From Acanthochromis polyacanthus (Eukaryota; Chordata; Actinopteri; Pomacentridae): 64,000 nucleotides of DNA. Below, one piece after another: positions 11,271 through 23,910 of the stretch. Under the pieces are notes generated by a model, which did no database searches, had not been told where the DNA came from, and saw only the letters and a list, made by a program, of their open reading frames with translations. Each line of letters opens with the position of its first letter. Position 1 is the stretch's first letter. The DNA lies in assembly GCF_021347895.1 (NCBI RefSeq), contig NC_067132.1:25699757-25763756 (forward strand). Direction: 5' to 3'. The position numbers and the translations under genes are program-made.

Positions 11271-12139
11271 GCAAGGTAAAAAAAACATCATTAACAGCAT
11301 GGTTTTGCAAATATAAAGGGAAACCTAAAAGCAATTTTAAAGCAAAAATAATGTAAAAGGTTAAAATTATTTATTGAACATGAAATCAAAACATCCAGAC
11401 TAATTTAGAAATTGCTAGCATTTTACATAATGGGTTTTTATTTTACCTTTTTGACCTCCGTGTTTGTATAATCCTGCCTACAGCCCTAAGTTTAACTAAG
11501 TCATTTTATTAGTTATGCAAGCAGCATTCAGACCATTTCCTTCAATAAACATACATGTGGGGTGAACTGAGGACGCTCTTTATTCGATTAGTGAGTTGAA
11601 AAATCCATATTCTGTGTGAATGACTTGTTTTTTAGTTTCCAAATTCAGTTACGGCGCAGCATAGATGATGCAAATTGCAGCTGATGTACATAATCAGAAG
11701 GTCTGCTGATGTTTGGTGCAAACGTAAATTAAGAACACAACGTCCAGTTGAAATTGCACTTACATTTCTTTACTCAAGTACAGTAAGCATTAAAATACTC
11801 GTCATGCAGAATGACATACTGTATCTTCTTAACTAAACAACAACCAACAACAACAGCACAACCATGGCTAGACGTCAAGAAAACAAACAAAAAAAAGGCT
11901 TTTGTGCAGTACGACGCAGATGAAATGCCATAAAATATGAAAATGATTGATTGCGTTGATTATTTAATGTATGAAAAGTAAATAAACAAATCTTGAAATT
12001 AAAAAAAAAAAATCATGGCTACTTACATTTTTACACCCTTTACAATTTAGGTATTTTTTACAAATAAAATAAAAAACATATCAACTCTTGAAACATATTT
12101 CACCATGCTGAATTTACCTTCCAAACAACTTGCTCCTCT

Positions 12140-12400
12140 TTTTACAGTTTTTGAGCCACGCCGTTTCAGAAATATTTTATTTTCCTCTCAAACTCTACCG
12201 TCACCTTCACTACACTGCCTGCAATTCAACCGAAAACTCAAATTGCTGTTGAATTGTTTATCTTTTCTTTAAAAGAATTTGGTGCGAAAAGTTTCTTTGT
12301 GGCGACTTATTAGATGTGACGTATAAAATAAAGTAATTTTGAAGGATTATTACGATTTTAAGCTAAATCTGGTCAGAGTTAATCTTTCTGTTTTTACAAT
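12140..12400 (+). repeat. Local dispersed repeat, copy 1
   Basis: It shares 'cactgcctgcaattcaacc', an 'agaatttggtg' block and 'gattttaagctaaatctgg' with the copies at 15.3, 15.6 and 20.4 kb, in the same order and orientation. No coding potential or transposon ends are visible. Confidence 0.5.
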
Positions 12401-12477
12401 TTCTTAATCTAATAAAAGGTGGAATTGCTATTTTTTTTAGTTTTTTTTTTAGTTTTTTGTTAAGGGTGACATCCTTT

Positions 12478-12974
12478 TTAACCTTTAGATGCATAAGTGG
12501 GTCAAAAATGACCCGGTGAGGTTGTTTTCTTGCAACATTTTTATAATTAAAAGTTTTTTTAGATTCCTGCTATTTGTCAACAACACATTTTCAATATCGA
12601 AACATGTCAATTTTTAAGTCACCTTTTATACTTTTAAAGAAACTGCAATAGTTGCATTACTACCCCAAGCTATTTATCACTGATAAAATCATACAAGAGG
12701 TGATGAACAAGCTTTGAGGGACAGAGAGCAGCTGGAGGAAAAGAATGGAAAAATGACATTCTTCTGTTACTGTTCTGTGTAATTCTTTTCTTTTTCAATC
12801 ATCAAAATCTGTTAAATAAATACACTCCAAACATGAAATCATTCTTGTGTGGACAAAAAATGTATACAAACAATACCACAAATGATTATTCTTAACCAAA
12901 ATGACATAAAAACACATTTTTGACCCACTTATGGAAGAGTGTAGGGTTCCATCACTTGTGCTTCTAAGGATTAA
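12478..12974. mobile_element. TTAA-flanked piggyBac-like MITE, second copy type
   Basis: TTAA (12,478) then cctttagatgc...gtgggtcaaaaatga; at the far end tttttgacccacttat...gcttctaagga then TTAA (12,971). The two termini are imperfect inverted repeats and the interior of about 490 bp is non-coding. It belongs to a different family from the element at 6.6 kb. Confidence 0.6.
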
Positions 12975-13689
12975 ACTCTTTCTGGGGTTTTGGTTGTCCA
13001 CAGAGTGAACAGCGTGTTGCAGTAACATCAAACCAACATTATACTAATCAGACAGCGGAAATAGAAAATAAGGGCCTACTTCAGATAAAGACCCCCAGCC
13101 ACCGTTTGAGGAAACACGGCGGTCGACACGACCAATTGGAAATCTATAAGCAGTGAATAAATAGATTCCCAGACTGACATCGGGAATGACACCTTGTGCA
13201 GAAACATGCCAGCGGCCGGTGCAAGGCTGCAATCTGTTGGCTGACAGCCGAGGTCCGGGGCGTGAATCTGCGCAGCGCTTGAAGTCTTCAACTCGCCTCA
13301 ACACACTGCTGCCATAGTTATGGGCTGGGAGGAACTGAAGACTGAAAGCGCCACACAGTGCGGCCTCCTGAGCGTTTCTACCTGCAGCCACCGGAAAGTT
13401 CACGTTAGCGGCGTAATCATCCCGCAGGAGCGAGAAAAAGAAGCAAACTTTACTCCGCCGTCACAACAAGTCGGCCATCAAAGGAAGTTAAATGTCTCAC
13501 AAGCTCAGAAGTGACAACCTGGAAACGCTGAGCGACAGACGGAGGTGGCGGCAGATAAAAAGAGACACGGGCAGATAAAAGAGTGTTGTGGAGGGGGGAA
13601 GAAAGGTCACCGCCGCAGTGTGTCGCTCACTGATAGTAACATGTTAATCAGAATCAAAGCGGCGCTACCTTTTGGAGATTAAAAAGAAC

Positions 13690-14010
13690 TTTTGTGCTTA
13701 CACCTCCTCCCTGTCGCCTTCCCCTCCCGCCTTTCATCCCCACGTCTCGCATTCATTTCCAACTTCGGCCAGATTTCTTTCACTGCCGGTTCCTTCCAAA
13801 TTCCTATTTGCATCCCGTCTTTACCTTCTTTCATCAGACGTTCTTCCTTGCTTTCAGTTTTCTTCGCTCCTTTTAAAGTCCATCTTCTGGCTGTTACTTT
13901 GCATCCAAACCCTCCCACGAGCTCCACTGCCTATTTGCATGTTTTGTCTTTCTTTTTTCTTTCTTTTCACCCCTTTCATGGTCTTCGCCTGCTTCTTTTA
14001 ACCGTTCAGG
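13690..14010 (+). repeat. Pyrimidine-rich tract
   Basis: This is a 320-bp C/T-biased stretch with many ttctttc and cctcc motifs. Several overlapping open frames arise only because of the base bias. There is no protein similarity. Confidence 0.65.
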
Positions 14011-15295
14011 CTTGATTTTGCCTTCTTATTTTCATTCCTGGGCTGCAGGATAATCTTTTCTTTTTTTGATTTTGCACCCTTCTTATCGGTAAATATCAAC
14101 AACTTGCACCTTTACTGTGAATATCGGCAATATCAACACCTTATTTCTTCAACCAGCATGATTTGCACATTTATTACATGCTCTTTTCTTTCTATCCATT
14201 TATTCATCCTCTAAATGTAAGTTCTGTTAGTTAAACAAGAAAAGCCAGACTTGGACCATGTCAGGTTCTAATTCCCGGCAACCAAGATCAAAAACTCAGC
14301 AGGACAACTGAAGATGCAAAAATGTAGCCAGGTCTCATGAATCTTGAGTTCTGCAGGATCAACCTGCACTGGTCAACAGTCCATTCTGCTGCTGATGGCA
14401 TAAAGCTGCATGCATCCCTTTACAGACACAGTTCACCATCTTCTAATGGCTACTTCCAACTGGATTATGTCCCAAAGCAAAAGCCACAATGGTTTCATGA
14501 ATAATGCGAGCTCAGTGGCCTTCTCAGTCGCCTCATTTGATTCCAGTAACACCTTTCGATGCGGTAGATCGGGAAACTCGCAGCATGAATTACTATTTGA
14601 TGTCAACACAGAGCAGAAGATCAAAGCAATGTTTCCTACATTTCAGGGAATTGAGGCCGTTTGAGAGCAAAGAGGAGCTCACTACTGGTTTGGTGTTCGT
14701 GGTGAAGTGCTCTATGAATGCATTTTCTCCTGATGTGAATCACCGTATGATTTCCTTGAGCTCCAGGGAACAGTTAATAGTAGAAACAATCATGACTGAT
14801 ACTAGCTGGTGGTGAGACGCTGGGGAGAAAAACGGAAGAAAGAGTTTTGTATTGTTAAGGAAATTGCGTGTCTAATGTAATTTAATTTACTTATTTGTGC
14901 CGGAACAAAACAAACCAAGATGTGTTCATGAATCGTGACTCTTTTGTTAGTGTTGAGTTGTCTTTTTCTGTTTGATCCCTCTGAACCCAGGCAGTTTCTG
15001 GATGTTTTTAACTCCCTTTGGGTTTACTTTTCATTGCAATACAAAATCCTGCACCTCTGTGGAAACAGCCCAACCATGGATTGTGCAGTATAACTAAATT
15101 CTAATGCCATAAATCATAAAAATAGAATAAAAAGTCAGTTGTGATTGTTTGATATTTAGTTTACAGAAAGCGGGGAAAAAAAAGAGAAGAGAACCAACAT
15201 GTAAAATGTTTTTCCAAGTGGCCACAGGTGTTACGATCACTAGAAACAAAAGTAGTAACTCTACACACTGTGGATATTTTACTGCTCACGTTTCA

Positions 15296-15900
15296 TTTGT
15301 TTCCATACTTTTCTCCTCTCTGCTTTGTCAACACCGCCTGCAGTTCAGCCTAGTTCCACAGAAAAGTCTGTGAATTTTTGTCATGTTACCGTTAACCGTG
15401 GGAGAGTCAGTCATGGCTCCAAAGTTGTGTCAAGGAGAGCAAAATTTTGTGTTTTCTACAGAATTTGGCCAGAGGAAAGAGTTGATTGCTGGAGGATATT
15501 TAAACACAACTTACTCACAACCCTGACTGGAAATACAGAGAACCTAAACATGTTTTTTGTGCAGTATATCACAAGCTATTACTAATTATCTTCCATAGTT
15601 ATTTCCGATCTGTTCTGTATAAACACTGCCTGCAGTTCAGCCCAGTTCAACTGAAAAGTCACAGAATTTTTTGTCACATGACTGCTGGTTGTAGCAGACT
15701 CTCTCAAAGCATCACAGTTGCACAAATTTTTGTCTTTTAGAAAATCTGGTTAAGGCAAAGAGTTGATTTTGTCAAATTTTTTGAATGAGACCTATAGAAT
15801 AAAGCGATTTGAATGAAATATCATAATTTTGAGTTTAGATTTGGTTTATTTTTCCTGATGGGACCACGATATGCTAAAAATTCATTAAAACACTGAATAT
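15296..15900 (+). repeat. Local dispersed repeat, tandem copies 2 and 3
   Basis: Two direct copies about 300 bp apart begin 'caccgcctgcagttcagcc' (15,332) and 'cactgcctgcagttcagcc' (15,626). Each is followed by 'cagttc/c..gaaaagtc...gaattttt' and an 'aaag agttgattt' block. The second copy continues to 'agatttggtttatttttcctga', which is shared with the 20.4-kb copy. Confidence 0.6.
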
Positions 15901-17425
15901 TAAGCTCCAGATGCAACACCACCTGACAAAAATTTGATGATTTTTTTCAGTTTGTACACTTTCTAGCTCTGATGATTTTGTTGTTTTTTTTTGTTCATTT
16001 TATAAAGATGACATGTATTTCAAACCCGCTATGGTTCTGAGGGTCAAAGAGCGACAACAGGAGCTGATAATCAGAATGCTGATAATATGAGGAGGGGAAA
16101 ACTGAGCAGGTACAGCATGAAAAGGTCCTGCGTGTCAAAATGTCAACAGCAGTGTGACGCCGTCCTCCCTGCGCTGCTCATATTTGTTTTCAGTTATTAT
16201 TCTAATCTACTAATGACTCCTTTAATGGTTTATTGATGGTGAAATGCTGCACAAAGCACTTTGAAGTTTGATCTGCTGTCAATTACGAGCAGCAGCAGCC
16301 ACATTACTTTGCCTTTTCTTAATCATTACTTTTTTTCCAGCGCAGTGTCCTTGAATGTCAGTGATGTGTATCGCAGCTGCACGGGGGGCGGCGGAGCGCT
16401 GACGACTTTGACACCATCATAATAATAATGTCACAGCTCCGTCTTTTATCTGTGCGTCTGTGTGCGCCCTCCCCTGGGAGTCGGGTCTTTTGTCTAAATA
16501 AAGACGAGCAGATAATTAGACACAGAACGCGTGATTTCTGATTTACACCGAGTTTAATTAAATTTTTTTCCTCTTTAACCCAAAAACCTTCTACTTAACT
16601 TTAACGCCTCCCCATTGAGCATTTCCAAACACTACGCAGATGTAAAGGTTTGAGGTTTAGTTGTAGTTAGTTCCTCCTCTGAGTATCTTAAACTGATTTC
16701 TCCAGTTTTTCTTGTGTTTCTGTTGCCTGTCTGTTTATACAACCTAAAATTCTGCGTGTAGAGCTCATATTTTTGTACTTTAAACCAACTTCTTGTCTCT
16801 TAAATTTACCCATCTGAACTGAAACACAATAAATAATTCCTTTTCAACATATTGTAATGAAGCCTTAAGCAAATTAATCAACAGTATTTGTCATTAATTG
16901 TAAAATCCTGTATTACAAAGACATATTTTTTATTACTTGTAATAGATTGCTTATAATTACTTTGTCAGGAACCCGTGGGATCACATTTGAGCTTATTTTT
17001 AAACATAAATAGCCATCTGATAGATCTATATAATACTGTAGACCTCAGAAATAGACACCAAATTTCCACACTTGTTCACGTCACTACTCAACAAGTTTTC
17101 CTTGTAACACGAGGTTAATCTTGTGAATTAGTATATTTTACACCGAGTTTGGCCATTTTGGTGCCTTAACTGAACCCAACAGTGTTTTGAAATGCTAAAT
17201 AAGGTGGTTACTGTGAAGCATCACCCCCCAAATAGCCTGAAAGTATGACAACAAATAACAGTTTCTGGCCTGGGAAATGCAGGCATGTAATAGCATTTCA
17301 TCCAATTTGAGACCAATATCATATCATCCATCCTTTATTGAATTCATCCAAGCATGCCTGTAGAGACACTGGATTCCATTCAGCACATGAACGAGACCAT
17401 CTTCATCTGTAATTCTGGTTTTGGA

Positions 17426-17861
17426 CTGTGGCGATAGCCAAAGACACAAGAATAGTATATTGTATTGAATGTAGTGAGGATGTGTGATTCACCTGACCTC
17501 CATGCCCGATCAGCCCATCTGCATTCCAGCCAGTAAAATGGTTGTTTTTTTTTCGTGCGTTGGGAGAGCCGGCCCTGGGACGTCCCCATATCAGCCAGCC
17601 TCTAAGACAATATGGCGGCAAGTCAGTGACGGCTGGTAAAAGGTGTTGGACTTCCCCACGCAAATCGGAACGAATTGGCCCCGTTTGGTGACTACCGACC
17701 GTCGGCGCAAGCCGGACTTTGCCCTGAAGGACGTCAGCTGCAGCACGAGCACCTCCGCCGCTCATGTAAGACGGCACGGTCCTGTGAGTCTGGTTTATTT
17801 CCCTTTACCCTTGTTTGTGGCTCATCCTCCGTTCCTGAACCGAACGGCAGCGCTTTCCTTT
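17426..17861 (+). repeat. Left arm of a 436-bp long inverted repeat
   Basis: This arm is the reverse complement of 18,974-19,409 over its full 436 bp without indels; I noticed only about three substitutions. It starts ctgtggcgatagcc. It is more GC- and CpG-rich than its surroundings, contains gggacgtcccc, a YY1-like caatatggcggc (17,608-17,619) and donor-like GTAAGA and GTGAGT. It encodes no recognisable protein. Confidence 0.92.
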
Positions 17862-18973
17862 ATTTGAACAAGTGCAGATCTATGTCTGCCTGTCTCTTCA
17901 ACCAACCCCAAAATAGAAGGCCCAGTTTTTACCTCAATAGTCAGAGACCACAGGTAAATAGAGTAGGTGACATGCAAAGTTCTATTAATGTATTCTTGCC
18001 CAAACAAATGTTGCATTGTTCCTTTGCTATCATGGAACAAAATCTGTAGTCCTGACAACATCCTCTGAATGTTGAGTCTTATTTACGTTTCATCTTATAG
18101 GATCATTATTTGAAGTACAAAATTCTTTGAACATTCGATGAACGCTTTAAAGATCAGTACAACTTGTAGGCAATGTTAGCTGATGTGGGGATGCTTCCTG
18201 CTAACTGGGATGGTCTTGTGGTCCAAACTTGCTAAGGTAGGATACACTGCAGAACTGATGATACTATAAAAAGATGATGTCCAGAACTGTTTAAGACCAA
18301 GATTTTTCTTGTAGGAATAGGATGCAGATGATTTATTACTACATCTGTGACAAGTCTATTGTATAATATGGGCAGAAGGCGTTACTTCGTCCAACATACA
18401 TTCAGATTCTTGTCAAATGCTCCAAAGAACAAAGCACAAATTAAAGGAAAGGGAACAACTGGGCTGCAAGGTGAGGACAGGAGGGTTTGAAACTGATTGA
18501 ATGTATCTCACACAAGACATATCACAACTGAATCGTCTGTGCATGTTGTTAGCTTTTCACCGACACTAAATCAGAATGCCCACCTGATGTCCCCTGTGAT
18601 GTTCCGCTGCTTTTCTTTGACCACTCCAGTCCCACTGTAACATCATTTATTTCTGTAGCGGTACAACTAAAATGCACTATTGCACCCTACACAGGTCTGA
18701 TGTTGGAACATAAACCTTGGTACTAAATTAAATATTTCGACCTTACACAACAGCTAAGGCAGAAAATATAATAGTTCAAAAATCAACACAAATCATATAT
18801 TCTTAAATAGTCCAGTCCGGGTTTTCTTTAACCTCTTTTACTGCAGTCCAACCCATTCAACATAAATAATCCACTCCGGGTTTTCCAACCAATCCAACAG
18901 AAAATCCAAACAAGGAAGCGGGTTTCGGCTGTTCTTTCAGTTCCAACAAAACGAAAAAGTAAACAAGTACTCC
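17862..18973. other. 1.1-kb spacer between the inverted arms
   Basis: This is unique AT-rich sequence with no open frame resembling a transposase. Near the right side, two short related segments (ccagtccgggttttc at about 18,811 and ccactccgggttttcc at about 18,870) form a small direct repeat. The origin is unknown. Confidence 0.6.
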
Positions 18974-19409
18974 AAAGGAAAGCGCTGCCGTTCGGTTCAG
19001 GAATGGAGGATGAGCCACAAACAAGGGTAAAGGGAAATAAGCCAGACTCACAGGACCGTGCCGTCTTACATGAGCGGCGGAGGTGCTCGTGCTGCAGCTG
19101 ACGTCCTTCAGGGCAAAGTCCGGCTTGCGCCGACGGTCGGTAGTCACCAAACGGGGCCAATTCGTTCCGATTTGCGTGGGGAAGTCCAACACCTTTTACC
19201 AGCCGTCACTGACTTGCCGCCATATTGTCTTAGAGGCTGGCTGATATGGGGACGTCCCAGGGCCGGCTCTCCCAACGCACGAAAAAAAAACAACCATTTT
19301 ACTGACTGGAATGCAGATGGGCTGATCGGGCATGGAGGTCAGGTGAATCACACATCCTCACTACATTCAATACAATATACTATTCTTGTGTCTTTGGCTA
19401 TCGCCACAG
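18974..19409 (-). repeat. Right arm of the 436-bp long inverted repeat
   Basis: This is the mirror copy of 17,426-17,861, ending ggctatcgccacag at its outer edge. The outer junctions show at most a 2-3 base shared flank, so target-site duplication is uncertain. The open frames in the arms are mirror images of each other and are not conserved proteins. Confidence 0.92.
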
Positions 19410-20439
19410 GACCAATGGCGTATGGAATTAAGGTTAATCAGCGACTTCTGATTTCATTAACTGCTGGAAATGTTTTCCAATCGGCAACACTCAAGATAGA
19501 AGTTTGACAAGAAATTGTTTAGCCTTGTTGTGCTCATTTGAAACCACTAATAAGTCTCCATTCTACAGCAGACAGGAAACAATTCAAAGACCAGTTTCTT
19601 AGTGGAAGCTTCAAAGAGGAACTTTGTGAAAATACGAATGACAATGGACTTGACAACAGTCAAACAAATAAGATTATGCAGATAAAAACAAACAGATAAC
19701 CTTGAAAAAAGCAGTAATTTATGCCATATTTCCAAGCAAAATGATAAAATGTTTGGCTGTCAGAGTGGATAGAGGCACGATTATGAGAAGGACTTTTGGT
19801 AAAATTTGGTCCAGATCAGCAGGATTTTACCGTTTTCTCATTGACAGCACACCTTGCTTTTAGTTTCCATGTTTGTGCTTTTGCAGCGTTCTCAATTTGA
19901 GCTTTTAAAAAAGTTTTTAGGAACTACTACCAGGGTTTGTTAACATTTTATTTTTTAATCTATTGTGAAAACCCTGCTTTGGGAGCTTGCTAATGACGCA
20001 AAAAGCTGCAGAACTGAGTTTATTCCAACGAGAATCACTGTTCAGTTCTACTTTACAGGACATGAAAGCAGCCCCGAGCCTTCGATAAACAAACACTCTG
20101 CACATGTTCTGATAAACCAGGTGTTACTGACGAGCGCAGAGCTGCAGAGAAGCTCGGAGAAGGTCAGTCTCCTGTGCTAGACACGTTCCCAGTCTCATGC
20201 CGCTACCTTCAGCGATAATTAACTGTTTCTGAATCCACATGCATGAATCCTCGTGATGTTTTTCAAATATACAGTACAGTTCTTTCCTGTTTATTGCTAA
20301 GTGGTGGCACACGCACTGTTTTCACTTTTATGCTGTTCAGCTGAACACAATGTACAAAGTGGCTCCTCTAATTACTGTCAGGAGGTTGCCATCATGTTTT
20401 CTGGTCAAGTATGCAACATGTCTGCCGTTGACCGTCATA

Positions 20440-20660
20440 CGTACAAAAGCGCATGCAAGTCTGCGGTTTTCTGTTTGATTCTGCGGATTCTGAGAGTTTG
20501 ACCTCGACTTTAATGACAATGAAAGACTCAAGTAGATATTAATTAGATATGCATAATTAAATGATTTTGATCAAATATCACAATGGTAAGTTCAGATTTG
20601 GTTAATTTTCCTGAAGAAACATCACATGATGCATTCAGGGACTGCCAAAAAGTTGAAAAT
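20440..20660 (+). repeat. Local dispersed repeat, partial copy 4
   Basis: The section 'aaatatcacaatgg...agatttggttaattttcctga' aligns with the end of the copy at 15.8 kb. The front of the unit is too diverged to follow. Confidence 0.4.
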
Positions 20661-21039
20661 CCAACAATTTTTTCGTTTTTTACAGTTTCTGGATCCGATA
20701 TATGACATAACAGAACAGTAATGCTAGAAGCTGCATCGCGGACAAACCTTCCTTCTTCTTCTTCATCACTTTACTGAAACCTGTCATTATTTGAGTCCTT
20801 ACTACCAGCTACTTTTCGACTGGTAAAGCCTTTAGCAATGACTAAATGTCTTATTAAGCAACATCTGTGGCAGCATTTAGAAAGCATTTAAGAGTGTAAA
20901 CAAAGGCGTAAACTTCAGCATCACCATGTTCAATACATGAATATGTTGTTTGTTTTCAGTTAGCTCACCCTGGAGCTATAAAGGCATCATATATTTGGAT
21001 TTCTGGAGAAGACAAATTGCCTAGTTCAGTTACAATACC

Positions 21040-22235
21040 CGTCCAAAAAAAAAAGTCGAACACTAATATTTCATTGGACCACCTTTAGCTCTGAGAACGG
21101 CATGCATTCACCGTGGCATCGCTTCAATAAGCTTCTGCAGTGTCACAGCATTTATTTCTGTCCAAAGTCGCATTCATTTTCTACCAACATCTTGTATTGA
21201 TGATGGGAGAGTCAGACTGCTGCACAAAGTCTTCTTCAGAACATCCCGAAGATTCTCAGTGGGGCTGAGGTCTGGACTCTGTGGAGGCTGATCCATGTGT
21301 GAAAATGACGTCTCATGCTCCCTGATCCACTCATTCTAAATGTGAGCCCCATGAATCCAGGCATCGTCATCTTAGAACATGTCCATGAACATCAGGGAAG
21401 AAACCTCCACTGATGTAAAGACCTGCTCATTCAGTGTCTTCAGGTAATCAGCTGATCTCATTCTTGGGAACATAACGTTGTTGAACCTGACCAACCCCAG
21501 ATCATAACCCTAACCCCCACAGGCTGGTAGACACTAGACATGATGAGTTCATCACTTCATCTGCCTCTCTTCTTACCCTGATGCCTCCATCACTTTGGAA
21601 CAGGGTAAATCTGGACTCATCAGACCACATGACCTTCCATTGATCCAGAGTCCAATCTTTACGCTACCGAGAAACCTGAAGCCTTTTTTTCTGATTAGCC
21701 TCAATAATCAGTGGTTTTCTTAGAGCTACAGCTGTTTAGTCCCAATCCTTTGTGTTCCCTTGCATTGTGTGTGTGGAATTGCTCTTAGTTTCACTATTAA
21801 TCACAGTTGTAAGTTCTAGTATTGATTTCCTACGATCATCTAAGAGTTTGTTCAGACTAGATTTGTTCCTCAAAGATGATGGATCACCACTATCCTTCAG
21901 GTTTTAATAATGCATTGAACAGTTCTTGACCTGATTTTAGTAGTTTCAGAAATCTCTGTAGTTGTTTGCTTGATGCAGGTCAATAATTTGACCCTTCTGA
22001 AACAGATTAGCATCCTTTCCATGATGACAGGATATGTCTTCCAACATGGTTGTTTAAGAAATGAGAAGCTCCTCACTGCATCAGCTAGGGTTAAATAAGT
22101 TGTTGCAGCTGAAACGTATTCATCACTGTTGTAATTATCCAATGGAAGGCTCTTAACCTTTCGCTTAGCTAAATCTAAGTGACGACTTTGTCTTTGAACA
22201 GGCAGTATATAATAATGAGTAGAAAGTAAGATCAA
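21040..22235 (-). pseudogene. Decayed Tc1-like transposase (DDE type)
   Basis: On the minus strand the catalytic domain is readable in pieces: WSDESRFTLFQSDGG near 21,620, QPVGVRVMIWGW near 21,510, and [11 protein letters not shown] then [14 protein letters not shown] near 21,340-21,250 (the last bears the third acidic residue). Frameshifts and stops separate them. Upstream to about 22,230 lies the region for the DNA-binding domain, more decayed. The copy cannot make an active enzyme. It lies about 260 bp from opsin exon 3. Confidence 0.8.
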
Positions 22236-22495
22236 TATAAGAACCAGTTTATGTAACGCAACCCACTTCTGTTTAGTTATGCATAATTAGACACCACACA
22301 CTGTATGATTAAATCTCCCAGCTGTCAACACTAACAGGTCCAGACTTTGACGAGCTAAGCTGGAATGTTCGGTTGTCTGCAGCGTAATTAGATAACAAGC
22401 ACCATATGAGAGACTACAACGGGTTTATATTAACATACAAAGACGCTGCTTCACCCAAAGCGGGCAGAAGACACGCAGCGACGGCCAGCACTCAC

Positions 22496-22729
22496 CTGCT
22501 TGTTCATGAATATATAGATAAAAGGGTTGATGACGGTGGAGAACTTGGCCAGCAGCGACGGCGTGATGCTCGCCTCCGGGGTCAAAAGGTCGCGAGGGCC
22601 GAAGGTGGAGAGCAAAGCCGCCACGCCGTACGGCAACCAGCAGACCAGGTAGCACAGCACCATGGTGACGACCATCACCAGCACCCGGTGCTCTCTGCGA
22701 CGGCTCACCACCGAGCTCACGCTGCGAAC
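22496..22729 (-). CDS. tmtops: TMT opsin, coding exon 3 of 4 (retinal-binding lysine)
   Basis: This exon encodes residues 240-317, exactly 78 codons, between an acceptor (CTCTCAG, AG at 22,732-22,731) and a consensus donor (CAG|GTGAGT); both flanking introns are phase 0. It starts in the third cytoplasmic loop (VRSVSSVVSRRREHR, basic and suited to G-protein contact). It continues through TM6 (about 253-282, with the CWLPYG rotamer-switch motif at 269-274) and the third extracellular loop, into TM7. Lys301 in LLAKFSTVINP aligns with rhodopsin Lys296, the residue that forms the Schiff base with retinal, so the product should be a true photopigment. NPFIY (307-311) is the NPxxY motif. MNKQ at the end joins exon 4 FYRCF to rebuild the family-typical helix-8 junction. 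A decayed Tc1 transposon lies about 260 bp into the next intron. Confidence 0.96.
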
Positions 22730-23764
22730 CTGAGAGGAGGAAAAACTTCCAGTGAGTTGAAGCGAAAACAACCAGCTTGAACAACTTTTACCAGAAATTA
22801 TGACTTTATGGCTATTTCTCATTATGTTCCCTCGAAGTGTTTGACTTTTCCCCAACTGTAGCTTTAATCTTGCTACTGGATCAAAGCGTTTTTAATAATT
22901 AACAATGATAATAAACAGCAGCTGTAAATCCAGACATTTAAATGGTTCAAAGATCAATTTATATAAAAAAACAAAAGGCCTCTTTGTCTCTCCTGCACCA
23001 ACAAGCAGAGTAGTTATTAGTGAAACTATATTACCGATATTTACACCCAGACCTGAGACCCGTGACAGTAAAATGAGACCCTGTCCAACCCGATTAGACT
23101 GAGAAGAGTTTGAGTTGAGACCTGTTGAGACCTCTAACCCGAATCTGATGGAGAGCGCAGGCAGGGGGTTTGCACTGCTGGAAACAAGCTTACACAACTC
23201 AGCCTCTCCGTGCGGAGAATCAGCATCAAAACCATCCTGAAAAGGTTGATGCTGCCAGACTTATTTTGCGCTTCTCTGGCCTCATTTGATCTCACCCGAC
23301 ACTCCTCTGGCCTCAAACGGAAGCTCAGACGCCTAAAAATGGACAAAACGTCACAAAAATGCACCCATTGCTTAATTAACTTCATGCTGCCGGGCTTGAT
23401 ATCAAAACTGGCATCGAAGATAAGCAAAGACAGTCTCTTCTCCTTCAGTTAATTTCATCTCTGCTTCCAAACCGATAAACAACAACACATGGATGTCACA
23501 TGTTTTTGAAAGCTCTGAATTTACAGACAAACCAAACAAACTGCAGGAGCAGTGGTGTCAAGAGGTAATTGGGAGGTTTGCTGAGGGGATGAAACAAATT
23601 CTATTTCGGTCCAGCCACATGTTAGCATCCTGGTATTCCACTTGTTCTTCAATTTTACCGACTAGCGGGGGGTAAGCCTAAGTTCAGACACTGAGAGCAG
23701 CTTTCAGGCATGAAACCACCACCTGTTTGAATCCCTGCTGCTGCTTCTTGTTACTGACATGATC

Positions 23765-23910
23765 CCTGCTCCAGTCCCTCTTTCTCCTTCCTTCTCCCTC
23801 TTGTCTTGATCTGCCCGTCTTCCTCTCTTTCTCCCTCGCTTATCCGTCTTCTCTCACTCATCCTCTCTCTCCCCTTCATTGCTCCTCTCATCTTTTCTAT
23901 CTCTCCTGCC
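23765..23910 (+). repeat. Pyrimidine-rich tract
   Basis: This is about 145 bp of mostly C and T, rich in ctctctc and cttcctc motifs. It is low-complexity sequence and explains the open frames on both strands there. Confidence 0.7.

Larger units (their letters stand above)
6331..22495 (-). other. Intron 3 of the TMT opsin gene (16,165 bp, phase 0)
   Basis: GTGAGT is the donor at 22,495-22,490 and TTTGTGCAG the acceptor ending at 6,331. Contents: two TTAA-flanked MITEs, interspersed repeat fragments, Tc1 pieces at 9.8 and 21-22 kb, a purine-rich tract (9,215-9,370) and a pyrimidine-rich tract (13,690-14,010). A dispersed local repeat (12.1, 15.3, 15.6, 20.4 kb) and the long inverted repeat at 17.4-19.4 kb are also here. 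I see nothing assignable in 7.2-8.2, 8.6-9.2, 10.2-11.0, 11.4-12.1, 13.0-15.2, 16.0-17.4 and 19.5-20.4 kb beyond low-complexity sequence. Confidence 0.88.

Noticed and set aside
17403..19507. Two 124-149 codon frames with identical starts (MPSYMSGGG)
   Set aside because: They are the two mirror arms of the inverted repeat; no family match, and other frames in the arms are equally open.
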